DNA of 64,000 nucleotides, taken from Metridium senile. Its lineage: Eukaryota > Cnidaria > Anthozoa > Actiniaria > Metridiidae. Below the pieces are notes generated by a model. It made no database searches, was not told the origin of the DNA, and worked only from the letters and a program-made list of their open reading frames with translations. The position numbers and the translations under genes are program-made. Where the stretch lies: NCBI GenBank assembly GCA_949775045.1, contig OX459101.1, positions 10,877,101 through 10,941,100 on the forward strand, in the 5' to 3' direction. Positions 32,989-46,555 of this stretch are shown here, in pieces. The number at the start of each line of letters is the position of its first letter. The stretch's first letter is position 1.

Positions 32989-33064
32989 TACTTCAAAGGG
33001 ATTTGAACCCATGACCTTAATTTGCAGAACCGGTGCAATACTCTACCAACTGGGCTATGAAGCT
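32989..33064 (-). tRNA. tRNA-like sequence with 4-nt expansion, unit 2
   Basis: As at 10677-10748, but four extra bases (GACCTTAATTTGCAG for GACCTTTGCAG) enter the variable-loop/anticodon-stem junction, which would distort the fold. Supports a relic state. Confidence 0.4.
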
Positions 33065-33587
33065 ACATATGTCAGTTAGGAGGTCATTTTGTTGACTTCA
33101 CTCGGCCACAGAGTACTATGTAGATATATGTTCTAACTTCGCCGGCGATTTGACCCCCTCAAAACGGCATAAAAATAGACGAATTTTATATCAAAATAAA
33201 GGAAATTTCAACTCTTTTCGAAAGTGGTGGTACAATTGTAGTTAGAGAATGCACAAACGAGTACATGCCTATTGTTTTCCACTAGGTGATAAAATGATCC
33301 GAAATCGCCTTGTAATATTGCGTTACTTTGGTGAAGAAAATCGAATTTTGAACCCCTGAATTTTACGTATTTTTATTAATAAATATAGGTTCCTGAAAGC
33401 TTAAATGTTAATCTTTTCAAAACCGTTGGTACATTTGAATAATATTGAAAGCTTTCTGAGTAAATGCTCAAAAGGCTTCAAAATGTGCGTGTTCTACAGT
33501 GAGACGCTGTGGGTGGCGTGACCTTCACAACTTGATACAAACAAATGTATGGGATGAGTTTGATATGCACAAGGTACTTACTACTGG

Positions 33588-34596
33588 GACTGATATGTCG
33601 TCTCCTACAAGAACTGTGTTTTCCTCCATAGCAAGCTCTACAGCGCTCTTTACTATCAGAGCATCAGTGTGCTTGACGGGTCTGGCAGCTCTTTTCCTTC
33701 AAGAACGCGTTCAGCATAAGTACAACGTTCTGTTTGTTGGTCTTGATTGCCAGAAAGATATCCTCTTCATCGGGATCTTCATATCAATTGTGAAGGTGAC
33801 AGTAGCGTCCAATTTTCCAGCACTACTTCTTTCCTGAGTCATGGACGCTGTAGAGCTTGCCATGGAGGAGAACACAGTTACTGTAGTAGAGGACACTGAA
33901 CTTTTGGTGCTCCTGTGCTATTATGCACGCGATGACACAGTCTATACCTCCCACCAGAACCAAAAGTCAATTCAACACGATGACGAGTGTGGAGCCTAAT
34001 AGAAGTGAAGCGGCAGTTGAGAGAGGAGGTATGCCGTCATATGCTGCATATCCTGCACGCATTACTCGGGGGTGCGACACGACCTCTAGCATTTATGGCA
34101 TAGGAAAGGGTGCGTCCCTAAAGAAGCTTATGACCTCAGAATACTTCCAGCAGCAGGCAAAGATATTTGACAACGACAAATCTACTTCAGAAGAAATTAT
34201 TACCGCTGGAGAAAGTGCATCGGTGTGTATTTACGGCGGTAAGCCTTGGCAGAAGCTCGATCCGCTCGATCAGATACCAGCGGTACATAGACAAATTAGC
34301 GAGCAAAAAGTCATCTTTACAGCCCCAGAGTTTGCCTCCTACCTTCTCAGCAACGAAGTACCATACCGTACGAGTATTCTTCCATATCTTGGAATGGAAA
34401 AGCACAACCACAGATATGCATAATGACCGATCTGCCCGCAGCACCACAATCCATCCTTTTAAATTGCAAAGACTGCACCAGCTCTCGATGCTCTTGCCGC
34501 AAGAACAACCTTCAGTGTACGCTCGCCTGCGGACACTGCAAGGGGTCAGACTGCAGCAATTCTCCTGCCCTTATTTTAGAAGAAGAGTCGGAATGA
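33588..34596 (+). pseudogene. Cysteine-cluster family pseudogene, unit 2
   Basis: ATG at 33841 (DAVELAMEENTVTVV), then frameshifted blocks, with the C-terminal cluster from 34466 (NCKDCTSSRCSCRKNN, LQCTLACGHCKGSDC) ending at TGA 34594-34596. Unit 2 lacks an 18-bp stretch (about AATTCGCTGCAATTGC) found in units 1 and 3, which gives an extra Cys (NCKDC). Inverted 5' fragment at 33588-33836. Confidence 0.6.
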
Positions 34597-35127
34597 GTTT
34601 TCTATATGAAACAAACTCGTTAGAAAAGAGCAGTATGCTTCGCGTCCATGGCCGGTATATAGGTCTTTTTAATATTTTGCTGTTTTCAGATATAATACTT
34701 GACTCAAAACAGAAGTAGCAAATTATAGGAGCAATCTGTTGCGTCCTTGAAACAAGCGTCAATCCAGATCGTAAATTTCCTATGTTGGTACTGATTAAAT
34801 ACTGTGATTAAATACATTTGTCAATTGTAAAATTATTGCCTTGTTTATTGCTTGCGAATTCTGAAGTTTAATTCCACAAACTTCAAAAATTACTCTGATT
34901 TTAGGGCAAAGTTATTTCACTACATGGAGCTTTGGATTGAATTGTGTTTACTTTTTGCGCGTCACCGCATTGCAGATACGCACGGGCTCAATGCTAACAA
35001 GTTTTGTGGTTTGACGTGCAGGCTCGGTTACAAAAGATTTACCTAGGTCATATAGATTGGTTGCAAAATAGGCAAATTTTCAACCAGAAGTTTCTTATCT
35101 GTATGGGATATAGATATAGATATAGAT

Positions 35128-35481
35128 ACAGGGGGTCTCTGGCACGGTTCACGGCCGAAACAAATAGTGAATCACGGATCACGCATGTAAAAATTTCATT
35201 TTCACAAATCACGAAAATATGGAAGTAACGCACTCTTTTACCCTACTCTGAAACATAAAAAAACTTGGCAAAGAGGAGTGTTTGAAGAAACTAAAAAAAA
35301 AGTATAAAATAAATCAAAGAGGTCTAGCAACTCAAGTGGCGAAATCACGAATATCAGTTATTGATTGAAGTTCTTCACGGGTCACGCAAAACATTTGGAT
35401 CACAGATCATGGAGAATTTATTAAATTCACGTTTCTCGGAAAATAAAAATAGCTAATCACGCATCACGAGAATACCCCTGT
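35128..35481. mobile_element. CACG-rich MITE-like element, unit 2
   Basis: Starts ACAGGGGGTCTCTGG and ends AATACCCCTGT; shorter than the other units because of internal deletions around 35330. Confidence 0.5.
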
Positions 35482-35927
35482 ACGATCCTCGATATATGAC
35501 GGCGAGTCAAAGACGAGCCATTATATATCTCATATACAGATTAGATTCGAATATTGTATAACACTTTGAAACTCCAATGTTAGTTCTTCCATATTTTACT
35601 AAACTTGTCAACTAAGATAAAAAAATAAATTCTGGCCAAGGAAATTCAAGTTGCAACTTATGTAAATCATATCAGGACAAATCTATAAGAGATTTACAGC
35701 ACTTACTTTGTATAATTCAAACGGCTGAAATCTGAACCTAATTCTGACTTGATTGTCTAACAAGACCAAGTCGGTTCAAAATCTGCGTCTATATTTCCTT
35801 CTTGTGTTTTTACGCACTGTGATTAATTCTTGGTAAGTATTACATTCTTGTTTCATCTATCTATAGCAATACGTTATTTACCTTTTGGCGTGTTTTGTTA
35901 TAGGGGGATTTTTTACATGGTTTACTC

Positions 35928-36528
35928 ATGGGGGGCATTCCCAAGGTTCTTATTCTTGGCCATTCCTTTGTTAAAAGACTCATATCTGCTCTTTCCAACG
36001 CATTTGATTCAAGGGCAAAAAGCAATTTTGATTTGCTCAAGTCCGCTGAGATTTATTTGCACGGTATTGGTGGGCGTACTGTAGAAAAATTGCACACCCA
36101 TGATGTCCATTTTGTTCGCAAACTCAAGCCCGACATTGTCATCTTGGAAATCGGTACTAAATAAATGATTTAAGTTCACTAGCCCCCGAAGTTGTTGGTT
36201 CTGCTATCGAAGAACTTATTGTTCTTTTAAAAACAATTCCCTCTGTATCAATCATGTGTCTTTGCCGCGTTATCCCTCGCGCTCGATTTACGCCACACCC
36301 TCAGCGATTTTATGAGCTAGCGTGCAAGAGTTTTGAGACAATACGTTCGATCTCGAGGCTTTGGAAGGTGTTTTCTGTTGGCGTCATAAGGTTTTCAATA
36401 CAACAGATCAGGATTTGCATTCAGGTGATGGAGTTCACCTTAATGATCTTGGCCAGTATTTGTTGTACCGCAGCTATCGCGGTGCTATTTGCAAGGCCTT
36501 AAACTATCCCGGCCTATTACATAAGTAG
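35928..36528 (+). pseudogene. SGNH-hydrolase-like protein, unit 2
   Basis: Opens at ATG 35928 with LILGHSFVKRL and GIGGRTVEKLH intact, but a 4-bp insertion in GGTACTAAATAAATG near 36159 gives GTK-stop and destroys block III. C-terminal block DGVHLNDLGQYLLYRSYRG remains in a downstream frame, TAG 36526-36528. Confidence 0.65.
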
Positions 36529-36619
36529 TAATCGTTATGGTTATATGCTTTGCGTTGCAATTTTGCCTTGTTTATTGCTATTTTTAATGCTATTATAATA
36601 GACTTGTGACAGTATGGTA

Positions 36620-36780
36620 CTGTGGTCTGTTTTGATCTAGTACTTGTGTCAGTAGAGTCCCCTGAGGTCTGTTTTGACCGGGGATTTGTATCAGTATATG
36701 GTTCTTGTGGTCTGTTTTGACCTAGAACCTGTGATAAGTATCATTCATGTTCCCTGTTGGCCTGTTCTGACCTGGGATTT
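36620..36780. repeat. GGTCTGTTTTGACC minisatellite, fullest version
   Basis: Four copies, the first as GGTCTGTTTTGATC, which units 1 and 3 have lost. Confidence 0.6.
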
Positions 36781-36842
36781 TTGCCTAGCTTACACCACTT
36801 CGTCTGCCTTTCTTTGTTTTTGTTTTTTCTACTTAGATCAAC

Positions 36843-37031
36843 ATGCCACGTAAATCTGCTCGCCTGCAAAGGAAACGCTCTGCGAGTCGTGTGGAGTTCA
36901 ATTGCAACGACCACGCAACGAAGAGCAAGGTACCGGTCAGTCAGCCTCGACCAGTTCCAGTCAATTACAAGCTATCGAAAGTAGCAGTCAAGCCTCTTTT
37001 CCCGATGATTTGCAGCACTTACTTTGTATAA
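36843..37031 (+). CDS. Small basic open frame, unassigned
   Basis: 62 codons from ATG after an acceptor-like TTTTCTACTTAG: MPRKSARLQRKRSASRVEF… ending CSTYFV. Lys/Arg-rich first third. It may be a real short exon or the start of a vanished retroelement ORF; conserved with one substitution in unit 3 (63545-63733) but closed in unit 1. Not recognised. Confidence 0.2.
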   Translation: MPRKSARLQRKRSASRVEFNCNDHATKSKVPVSQPRPVPVNYKLSKVAVKPLFPMICSTYFV

Positions 37032-37121
37032 TTACCGAAAGTAAATTATTTTCCTTTAATTTACGAATAAGACATTTTGTAATATTGACAAATGACACTT
37101 AAAGTTAAACATATATATCCA

Positions 37122-37895
37122 TAGCCTGCGTAGCAGTCCCTCCTAGGGGGCTTGGGGCGAGAAGAGAATGAGGGCCTGCACACAAGACCTGGTTTTTTGG
37201 TTATTATGCGGCCATCCAGTGGCCGTAGAATTTTCATTGGTCGATACCATGCATGTCAATCATCGGTATGCAAAGTTCTCAATTGATTGGTTGCTACGTC
37301 GCAATAGGAGGTTAAAAATAGAACTTCTGTGGGAATATTCGTCTTCACAGACGTTATTGATATCAGAATGAAATCAAATTATATGTTTTAAAAGTTATTT
37401 CATGTTGAATTATAAATGCAATCTGTTCAATTATACATTTAATTGTATATATCATAGCTTGATCGATCCCCTGGTAGGAATTTTATTTTTTTCATAGATA
37501 TGAAAGATAAGAAGGATTTTAGAGAATATAGCGAGCCAGTTGAAGCAAGTTGAAGTAAAATCACAGTCGTTATTTACGGGTCAATGATTACACATTTCAA
37601 GTCAAGAATAATTACAGATAACGCGAAGAATTCTGAGAAATCTAGCTACGACAACAGTTCTTCATGATTAACTTTCATTACACCGTATTTAGGTGGTTAA
37701 AATTAGCAAAGTTCTGATATATTTTCGTTGGGCATCGACCGTTATTTTTGAACTTCCGATCAATCGCTTTACTTTCTCGATTTCCGGTCAATTTTGATTG
37801 GATTGTTTTTGACAGTGATATTTAACAGGATTGAATTTTAATTAGGGGGCGGATAATCAAAAAAACAGGTCTTGTCTGCAGGCCTACGCAGGCTA
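37122..37895. mobile_element. 774-bp TIR element with 9-bp target duplication, unit 2 only
   Basis: TAGCCTGCGTAG at the left and CTACGCAGGCTA at the right, each followed inward by GCCTGCACACAAGACCTG / CAGGTCTTGTCTGCAGGC. ATATATCCA flanks both sides (37113-37121, 37896-37904). Unit 1 has the empty site (AACACATATCCACGAAATT). A 9-bp duplication suits Mutator-like elements, but 8-bp users (hAT, P) are not fully excluded. It has no transposase frame, so it is non-autonomous. Confidence 0.85.
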
Positions 37896-38282
37896 ATATA
37901 TCCACGAAATTACAGTGCCTGTTAAAGGTGTATAGTAAGTAACAAGATCAATTGCTGACTACTATACTCTTTAAGACATCATGATCAGTAGAAAATTACA
38001 AAATAACTATACATTGTCCGCTACGAAAAAAACAGAGGGATAAAACCACTTGGAAAGAGATCCTCAGGAAAACGTACTCCTCGACCGATGCAACGTATAT
38101 GACTGAGCTCCGAGGGCTAGAACTTCAACGGACATTTGACGTCTTTCACTCCTTTTCAAACGGCATGCTGTTACGTTAAAGCACAGGTAGCCCAAGATAT
38201 GCATTTGTATGGTTTTTAGCAATATAACAAAATAGAGCGCAAACAGTTAATCCGTAAAATCAAATCAAAATTGTTACTAACA

Positions 38283-38403
38283 AATAGTTCTTATTTAGTG
38301 GCTATCACTCAACCAGATCAGTCTAAGAAAAGGCAAATACAAAGGAGACAATACTTCATTACAGCTTTACTTGTCTAAAAATAGTCACTAAATAAGAACT
38401 ATT
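38283..38403. mobile_element. Short MITE-like inverted repeat, unit 2
   Basis: Equivalent of 15481-15601 with minor substitutions. The intervening region to gene A (38404-39223) holds the dispersed TTTTTGATGGGTTAT motif and a poly-G tract at 38602-38626, shorter by a deletion beside it. Confidence 0.6.
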
Positions 38404-39223
38404 AGACAGTAAAAAATAGTTGAAAATGCTGAAAAATGGCCAAAATGACGATTTGATGAGTTACAGTTTATGCAAATTTTATTCCCGGACCAGTAAATGA
38501 GCTTACTCAATGCAGCACTGAATCAAAACTATAATAATTACAATTATATCGAAGGCATAGAAACATAAATGACGATTTTTGATGGGTTATCAAGGAACAA
38601 GTGGGGAGGGGGGGGGGGGGGGGGGGTTCTTTATTGTACACGTGGCTGTTTTTCAGGTTTTTTGTTTTTGTTTGTTTAATTGTTTGTTTGTTTGAGTGAT
38701 CCCCCCTTTTGAAGCTGTAGTTTACGACTGATCCCCCCTTTAGTACTCCCGAAAAATTGACTGAATCCCCGAAAATGGCCGAAAATGAAGATTTTTGATG
38801 GATTATAGCTTATTCAAATTGGTAAAACATTGCTCTGTTATTGTATATTATAGAAAAAGATACGAGTTTGGTGTTTGTTGTGATTTTTTATTTATTCGAT
38901 AGGCATGCAGTGCTTGATCACTGTTTCTTTACAATCTTTGACGAACGTAGTATTATTTTACCCTCTCCTTTGAGCGCAGCTTAAAAAAGTTATGGATAAG
39001 TATTAATAAGCGGCCTAAGTCGGTGGGAGGGTGGGTGCATGCAAGTTCGTCTCCTGTTCTGCCTTGGCCAGTGGAGCAACAGAAACTGAGTAAGAAGGGA
39101 GTTTTCTATCTCTTCAGCCTGAATTTATAGTAATTTGAAGCGACTTGGCAATCCAGCAAATCAGATGGGTGTTATTATTTTTGACTTATTTCATCTTTGG
39201 ATCTCATCAGTGTTTTATGAATA

Positions 39224-39325
39224 CAGTGGAACCCCGTTAATCCAGCCACCGAAGAGACATACCAAAGTGGCCGCAATAACGGGGTGGCCGTATTAAGCGG
39301 GTGGCCGTAAGCCGGGGTTCCACTG
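39224..39325. mobile_element. Pogo/Tigger-like MITE, unit 2
   Basis: Same CAGTGGAACCCCG termini and TA flanks as in unit 1; internal change GCCGCAATAACG for GCCGTATTAACG. Confidence 0.75.
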
Positions 39326-39428
39326 TAGTTATATGTATATAAATGCCAAATCTACAATGATGACGTCAATGCATGTTTTTTAAGACTTGAATATTTAGTA
39401 TGTACGTTCCACCTTCGTCGTAATGTTT

Positions 39429-42400
39429 TTATGAGATAAGTTCAATAAGTTCATAATACTGGTTCCCAGGCCATTCTTTCCAGTCTTCGTCATGTGATTC
39501 GGGTCTAGTAGCATTGTTCATTTCACATATTTGTGCTTGAGCGTCATGATTGGCTGATTTGCAGGGTGCGTGTGACAGACAGACAGTTATACACTCGATC
39601 ATCGACAGACCTTGTTCGGTGCTAGTCACGTGGTTCAGCAGGGCGTAATCGGTGGTTCCACTTTGGAACATCATTGAGGGGTCTTCCCTGGTTGATTGTA
39701 CTGTGGATTAAGAAATTTTGTTAATAAATAGTTAGTGACAAAAGTACACTTACTTCAAAAATCGTTGTCACCGCTAGTGCAACAAGCATCCAGCCAAGAC
39801 CGAAATGAATGCTGGTTTTGTGCTGGTAATGTTTTCAAATTACACTTGTTATCAACAAAATTGATCAGTAATACAATAACAAGCACGTGAACTGATGCTC
39901 ACATTTTGTTATTAGTTTGAATTCCGTTTAGAAAACAAGTATGATTTCAGTATATTTGCAGCACAAAACCAGCATTCATTTCAGTCTTGGCTTGATGCTT
40001 GTTGCTTGAGCTGCGACAATGTTTTGTAAAATAAGTGTGTAATATCAGTTAGCTACTAATTGTTTGGCCGAATATCAGTTAACTTATAATTTTTTGGCAA
40101 AATATCAGTTAACTGCTAATTTTGGGGGGCATAATCATAATTTACTGTTAACCCCATTAGCACTATCTTGCTACCATCACGGAATCAGTTTTACTAAAAT
40201 ATTTTTCTACAAATCGTTGTCAACGTTGTTTGTAGTTTATTATTATTAGTACCATCAGTTCATTAGTTCATCTTTATCGTCATCATAATCTTTGTCATTT
40301 TTATCACCATCCTTATTGTTATGTATCACGTACCTGATCATCATCATCATCATCATTACTAATAACATCATCATCAACATCATCATCATCGTCGTCATCA
40401 TCATCATCATCATCATGATCATTATGATCGCCGTCATCATCATTGTCATCACTATCATCGTTGCCATCATCATCACCATCATCGTCATCACCATCATCTT
40501 TATCATTGTCACCATCATCATCTTTGTCATCATCACCATCACCATCATCATCATCACAATATACCTGTACAGTAGCCAGCTTGTACATCAAATGCTGTCT
40601 TCTTCAGTTTATATACAAAGTAACCATGGCAACGTCTAACCAACACTGTCGTATTATATTTACAGCAGTGTTCATGCCAACTGAAACACACGGTTCGTTC
40701 AACAACCAGGTCTTGTTTACTGGGATGAGATCCTTGGATCCAACCAGTCGCTTGTGTTGAGCAATGCAGCGGGGATACGCACGTTTCGGGCAGCTGTTGA
40801 ACAATGGAAATTTAGGTTGAGAACGAAACATGAACGATATATAAGCAAAATGAAAAGACTAAAACATCCCGGAAACACTCAGTATAATTAAAATATAAAT
40901 AGGTATTGGATTAATGAATGGATTATGGAATGTATGGTGTTAAATGGTGACTGAAGTATATCGAATAGCTGAGCGACTGTCTGAATGAAGATATTTTGTT
41001 TATTAATTACTTTCAAATTCTTACTTTAGTTTTAATTATTATACTTATGCTATTTTTGTATAACATTTATAAACGGCTTTCTTGAAATTAAAAACAATGT
41101 ATATTAAGTGAATTTACCGTATCAAAATAAAGTTATCTCATCTCAACAATGACTGACTGACTGACTGACTGACTGACTGACTGACTGACTGACTGACTGA
41201 CTGACTGACTGACTGACTGACTGACTGACTGACTGACTGACTGACTGACTGACTGACTGACTGACTGACTGACTGACTGACAAATATCAAAAACACTGAC
41301 TGACTGACTGACAAATATCAAAAACACTGTTAGAGTGGATTGCTAAATATGTCTATTGTACCTGTAGGTAGTTGTGTCCATCAGTAAGGCGATACCATGT
41401 ATCATTGTTAATACTGCTGTTGGATAATGAGCTGGTTTGGATATTAACAGACCAGTCTGTGACCGTTAGGTCTTCATACTTGGCACACATCTTGAAACTT
41501 CCTGTAAACGATAATTGACTTATTTCAAAAAGGATGTCAAAGTAAATGCCGAATGAGGATAGGCGATTGCACGACCGCAAGGTATTGTGGGCCTTTATTA
41601 CTGAAAGGGAGGGGAGGGATGGGATTGACTCAGGAGTCGTATACAATTATCGCGAGTATTCTTGTCCGGAAAGACACCGAAAGTCCGTTAAAAAATGCGT
41701 AGCATCGGAGATGTTATGTGCCTACTGGCGTGAAGAGAAAAGATGATTAAAGTGTGGTCTTCTTTTTACCTTCAACGTCAAACTGATGGAAATCTGATCC
41801 ATGTTTATTAGATACAACACACTCCCAAACTGAGTCATTTAGTTGATTTAACATCGTCTTGTCGTCTAGTATTATGCTATTGGTGTTGTTCTGGACCAAC
41901 ACACCATCGCGAAACCAGGACACAGATGGGACTGGGTATCCAAATGGTTCTGGGCATGTCAATCTTGGATACAACCGCTGAATCAGATTGCCCTTGGTCG
42001 GCTTGGAAGGCTTGTTACGTAAAATTGCTGTCAAATATATAGATGATGACGATTATGATGATGAAGACGAGGATCGTTATGATGATGATTATGTTGTTGA
42101 TGGTGATGATGATTATCATCAAGGTGTGATGATGATAATGATTCACGATGATGATATTATGTTGATGGTGATGATTACTTTTATTAAGGTGATGATGAAA
42201 ATGATGATGATGTTATTGTTGACAATGATGATGATTATGATGATATCACAAATTAATGATGTACAAGGCTGATCGATATAATTTACAATTGACGCCTAAC
42301 AACAAATTAAAGCTACAAACTGTACATAAAAAAGACAATATGTTAATGGGTGTTTCCATACCTTTACTCTCAGAGTACACCTCTACTTCACATAACGTCA

Positions 42401-45400
42401 AATACATATTGCTAGCTGCAAGTCGAATGTTCACATATCGTCCAGTCTTTCTCGGCTTGCAGTAAAACGAGGCTTTGAATAGTGTTGCCATGGAGTAGAT
42501 TCCTCCACAACGAGGATTGACGTTGCCATTGTCCGTTAGACTGTCTCCTATAATAGGATTAGTATATTGTTATTATTATCATTATTGTCCTCATAATCAT
42601 TTTAGTACTTCATTTTTTGTTGTATCTAAATCGCACAGAAACTTTTATTAATGCAAAAAAGCATTGTGTTTAGCCTGAACAGGCACTCAATAACGCATTA
42701 AAGTTCAAGATTGCGATGAAACTTTCATGAAAGAATTATGGCATATAAATTGACAACAATTTAAATGTTTTGAAGGTTCATTAAGCTTTTGGATATTCAT
42801 AGGTGTCTTTGTGCATTCAATTAACACCGGCAGGCATCATCATCACCACAATCATCATGACCACTACCACTGCCATCACCATCACATTCATCATCATCAT
42901 CATCGTTAAAACCACCACTATCACTATCATATCATCACAACCATCATCACCACTACCACTGCCATCTTCATCACCAAACCCGTCATCACCATCATCACCA
43001 CAATTATCATCATCAATTTCATCATCATCGTCATTATCGTGGTCGTTATCATCATCATTTTTAAGAGATTCAAATAATGTGTTTATATCCTTACCAACTC
43101 GTATCTCTATATTGACAAGTCTTTCAGGCGCAGCTTTACGATTTACCAGGAACACTTCCGACACTGGCAGGCTTGAGCCAAGGTCTACCCTCAACCAAGG
43201 ATTATTTTCAAGATTCGTGTGAGTACAGCTTGCATGGCTGAAAATGATATCCCTGTTACCGTCTACTGCTACTCGTGATGATACACCACCAGTCTCGCTC
43301 GACGCGGCTGTTGGTTTAGCCTTGGCTAAATTTGCTGTTGAATAAAGATTGAAAGGTAAGGTCCTGTCCACATTGTAATGTTTCTTGAAAACGCGTAAAT
43401 AGTTTTGCAACAACAGAAAGTTTTGAATTTTCGTACACTAGATGAGATGGGTGACATTGGCAGCGTAGTGGTTTACCGAATGCTTCTCACCTCTGTGATC
43501 CCGCGGGTTGGGCCCCGGCTTGGGCTTGGGTTATAGAATTGTTTCGGTGTGTTATTTTGTCATCCTCGGGAGCCCACCTGAGTTCTAGTCTCCCTAGCAG
43601 CTTTTTTTAGTGTCGGGCTTCCTGTGTCCCTAGCTTTTCGTGATGACACTAAATACGAAGGAGGAATACAGCGAAGGAGACTAGAACCCAGGTAGGAACC
43701 CAGGTGAGAACCCAGGTGGTCATTTTGTCCGATGCCACCGGTAAGTTTCTTCGGTTTTTCAACGTGCGAGTAGTGTTGAATACAACACGAAACGTTATAA
43801 TTACAACACGATACGCTACGATACGACATCGCCCAACATGAAACAACAGCCACAACACTAGGCAACATCACGATGTTACTAACCAGTTGGGTTTTCGTTG
43901 ACCATAACTTCGTAAAGAGCAAGAATCTTATTTTCTCCCAAAATGTAAATAGTTACATAACGTCCTCTCAATGGCGAAGCACATTTGAAGGATTTTTTCA
44001 AAGCAGATACAACACCCTCGATGGATGCACATTTTGTGTTTAACATACCATTGACATCGTCACCTACAAATGAAAACATCTTATTTATTTATGATCATCG
44101 TAAATATTAGCTACTCTAGATAATCTTCTTTCTGAATATACATCTTCACATGTGGTAAGCCATTGAGCATTTAAAAAAAAACGAGAAATAATTATATATA
44201 GGTGTTTATAAGTACACGAGGAGGGTGTTGTCCCCCAAGGAAAACACTCTTAAAAAACTCTTGAATAATAAATGAGAATGAAATTATAAAGATTATTCAT
44301 GGTGGATATGAGATAAATAGTAAGTTCTTCATTTGTCTCACGAATGTCGAAGGTTTTGACTGCGACGTTTCGACTGATGAAGACTAGCAGTAGCAGTCGA
44401 AACGTCACGGTCTAAACATTTGACATTCGTGAAACAAATGAATAACACACTATCACTATCACTAGAAAGAAATCATGACCATGACTAGTGTTGTTAACTT
44501 GAAATTTATCGGCTTTAATCTTGGGTAAAATGTTGGTAAAATTTGAAAGAACTAATCCTGAAGTTTTTCTACAAGACCATCGCATCCTTGCTGTATCGGC
44601 TATACAATCACAAGCCGAAGGCGATACAACAAAGCCGCTCAAGTTGTAAATATTACTTCGAGAACGGCATAATTCTTCATATAACACGAAAGCCTGGTTC
44701 AATATTTATTTCACAGTAAGTTCTTCATTTGTCTCACGAATGTAGAAGGTTTTGACTGCGACGTTTCGTCTGATGAAGACTAGCAGTAACAGTCGAAACG
44801 TCCAGGTCCAAACATTTGACATTTGTGAAACAAATGAATAACTAACTATTCAATAAATGAGTAATTTAATAAAGAAATTATGACCATGACTAGTGTTGTA
44901 TATACTGAGATTTGTTCTTGAAAGTTTGGGTAAAATTTGAAAAACTAATTAAAAAGTTTTTCTAAAAGACAATCGCGTCCGTGTTGTATCGGCTTTACAA
45001 TCACAAGCCGAAGCCCATTCAACACAGCCGCTCAATATATAAACGAGCGAAAATGTATCATGAAAACACTATTGAATGGAGGATTGGGGGTTTGGGAGAA
45101 TTCCCATAGGCCTTTTCTGTTTTAAAATGAATAATCGCCGTAGACATACCTACGGTTATCACAGCACCGTTTATTCTGTCCGCACAGCAATCAGATCTTC
45201 CAATGATGTACACGTCATCGATGACGTAACTCCTTCCCAGGTCTACGCGCCACCAAGGGTTTGTCGAAAAACTAGTCACTGCGCCGTTAGGGTGAACACT
45301 CCTTGAGTCGCCGTCAACTGCTTTGTGTGCATGCGTTGTAGAATGTACGGAGCTGATCGCTGCTGGCTGACCAAGAGCAAGATTTCCTGACAAAAAAAAG

Positions 45401-46555
45401 AAAAATAGCAGAGATAGAAATAATGCAGGCGGGCAGGCGGGCAGGCGGACATACCTCCTTTTGTCGATTTGAAATTAATGAGAAACGCAAAAAAGAGCAG
45501 AAACTGAAAAAGAAACAATTCTGAAATAAATAATTAAATAAAGCAAATCCACACTGAGGACCACATTTATTTACATAGCATTACAATGAAGCATTGTTCG
45601 TCATCTGCGGCACTTATATATAATTCAGTAATACTATAACATTTGCGTATAACAAACTTTTAACAAAATTAACGGGGTTCCACTTTAATTAGAAAACATA
45701 AATGTTTAAACACTCGGTATCTATGTCAACAGTTGTGTTTATTGTAAACGTAACTGAACTAATAAAAAATTCAAGAAACTTAAGGAGACAAAAACATATT
45801 ATTATAGCCCGATTTAATGATTTTTTTAAATCCTGTGCTATCGTTTTAAACATACACCAATACTTCTGATTGTGATATATACATAGTACTGGCTTTGTTC
45901 GCGGTTACGAGCCGATTTTCTAGCAATGAGATTTTCAAATATCGTCCTCTAATTCACAGAATAACCATTTTATTTATAAAAAAAACTTCAGATTCCAAAT
46001 AAACTAGTAAATGATGATTTTTTTATCTTTGTGTGTCAAGTTTTCAAAAGTTATAATAATCGAGTGACAGCTAAAAAATGTTGAAAGCGTTAATTAGAAA
46101 ATTTAATGAAAAATTTCAAGAGACCGAAAACATGTTAAGTGAATTGAATTTATATAAATAGCCCAAACAAAAAATGGGTTTCAATGACGATTAGTACATT
46201 ACAGGCCATGTAGGGAAAATGACAAAACATGACTCAAAAGGACGAATTTTTGATGGGTTATGGCCTATGAAAAACGCTCAAAAATGGCCCAAAATGACGA
46301 TTGTTGATGGGTTATATAGCCAATTCAACATGACCAAAAATGGCTCTAAATCCAAATGATATTTACTTTATATTTGAAAGAGAGACGAACTCGTTTACTA
46401 AATGTGGTAAATATTTACTTAACAGTTTCATTTTTACGGTGTTAGAAATTTCATTTCATTGCCGATCGTCTATGTTAAACGCATCTTATACTAATTTACT
46501 CGCTAGTTTCCATTTATATATCAAAATACAACACTAGGGTTAATCTTACCTTCAT
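39429..46555 (-). CDS. Gene A, copy 2: secreted F-type lectin / Ig / D8C / PAN protein, 10 exons
   Basis: Exons on the minus strand: 46555-46550, 45503-45455, 45386-45150, 44063-43884, 43334-43095, 42547-42362, 42027-41770, 41501-41362, 40793-40565, 39700-39429. All splice sites and phases match copy 1; 598 codons plus stop, no lesion. Differences from copy 1 at the protein level: Trp to Leu in NPWWRVDLG of F-type lectin 2, and four in the PAN exon (Ser-Pro, Val-Ala, Thr-Ala, Arg-Trp). The Ig, D8C, linker and F-type lectin 1 peptides are identical. Role is inferred as in copy 1. Intron lengths differ at microsatellites, and the hairpin insert of intron 9 is missing. Confidence 0.85.
40336..40558. 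repeat. (ATC)n microsatellite in gene A copy 2 intron 9
   Basis: Directly beyond the D8C exon donor; long Met/Asp/His/Ser-rich open frames on both strands here are products of the repeat. Confidence 0.85.
41151..41311. repeat. (CTGA)n microsatellite, unit 2
   Basis: Longer first block than in unit 1, same CAAATATCAAAAACA interruption, shorter second block. Confidence 0.9.
44318..45044. repeat. Tandem ~390-bp duplication in intron 3, unit 2
   Basis: Same two diverged copies with GACGTTTCGACTG heads as in unit 1, essentially unchanged. Confidence 0.75.

Noticed and set aside
41133..41327. Gln-Ser-Val repeat frame
   Set aside because: Translation of the (CTGA)n tract.
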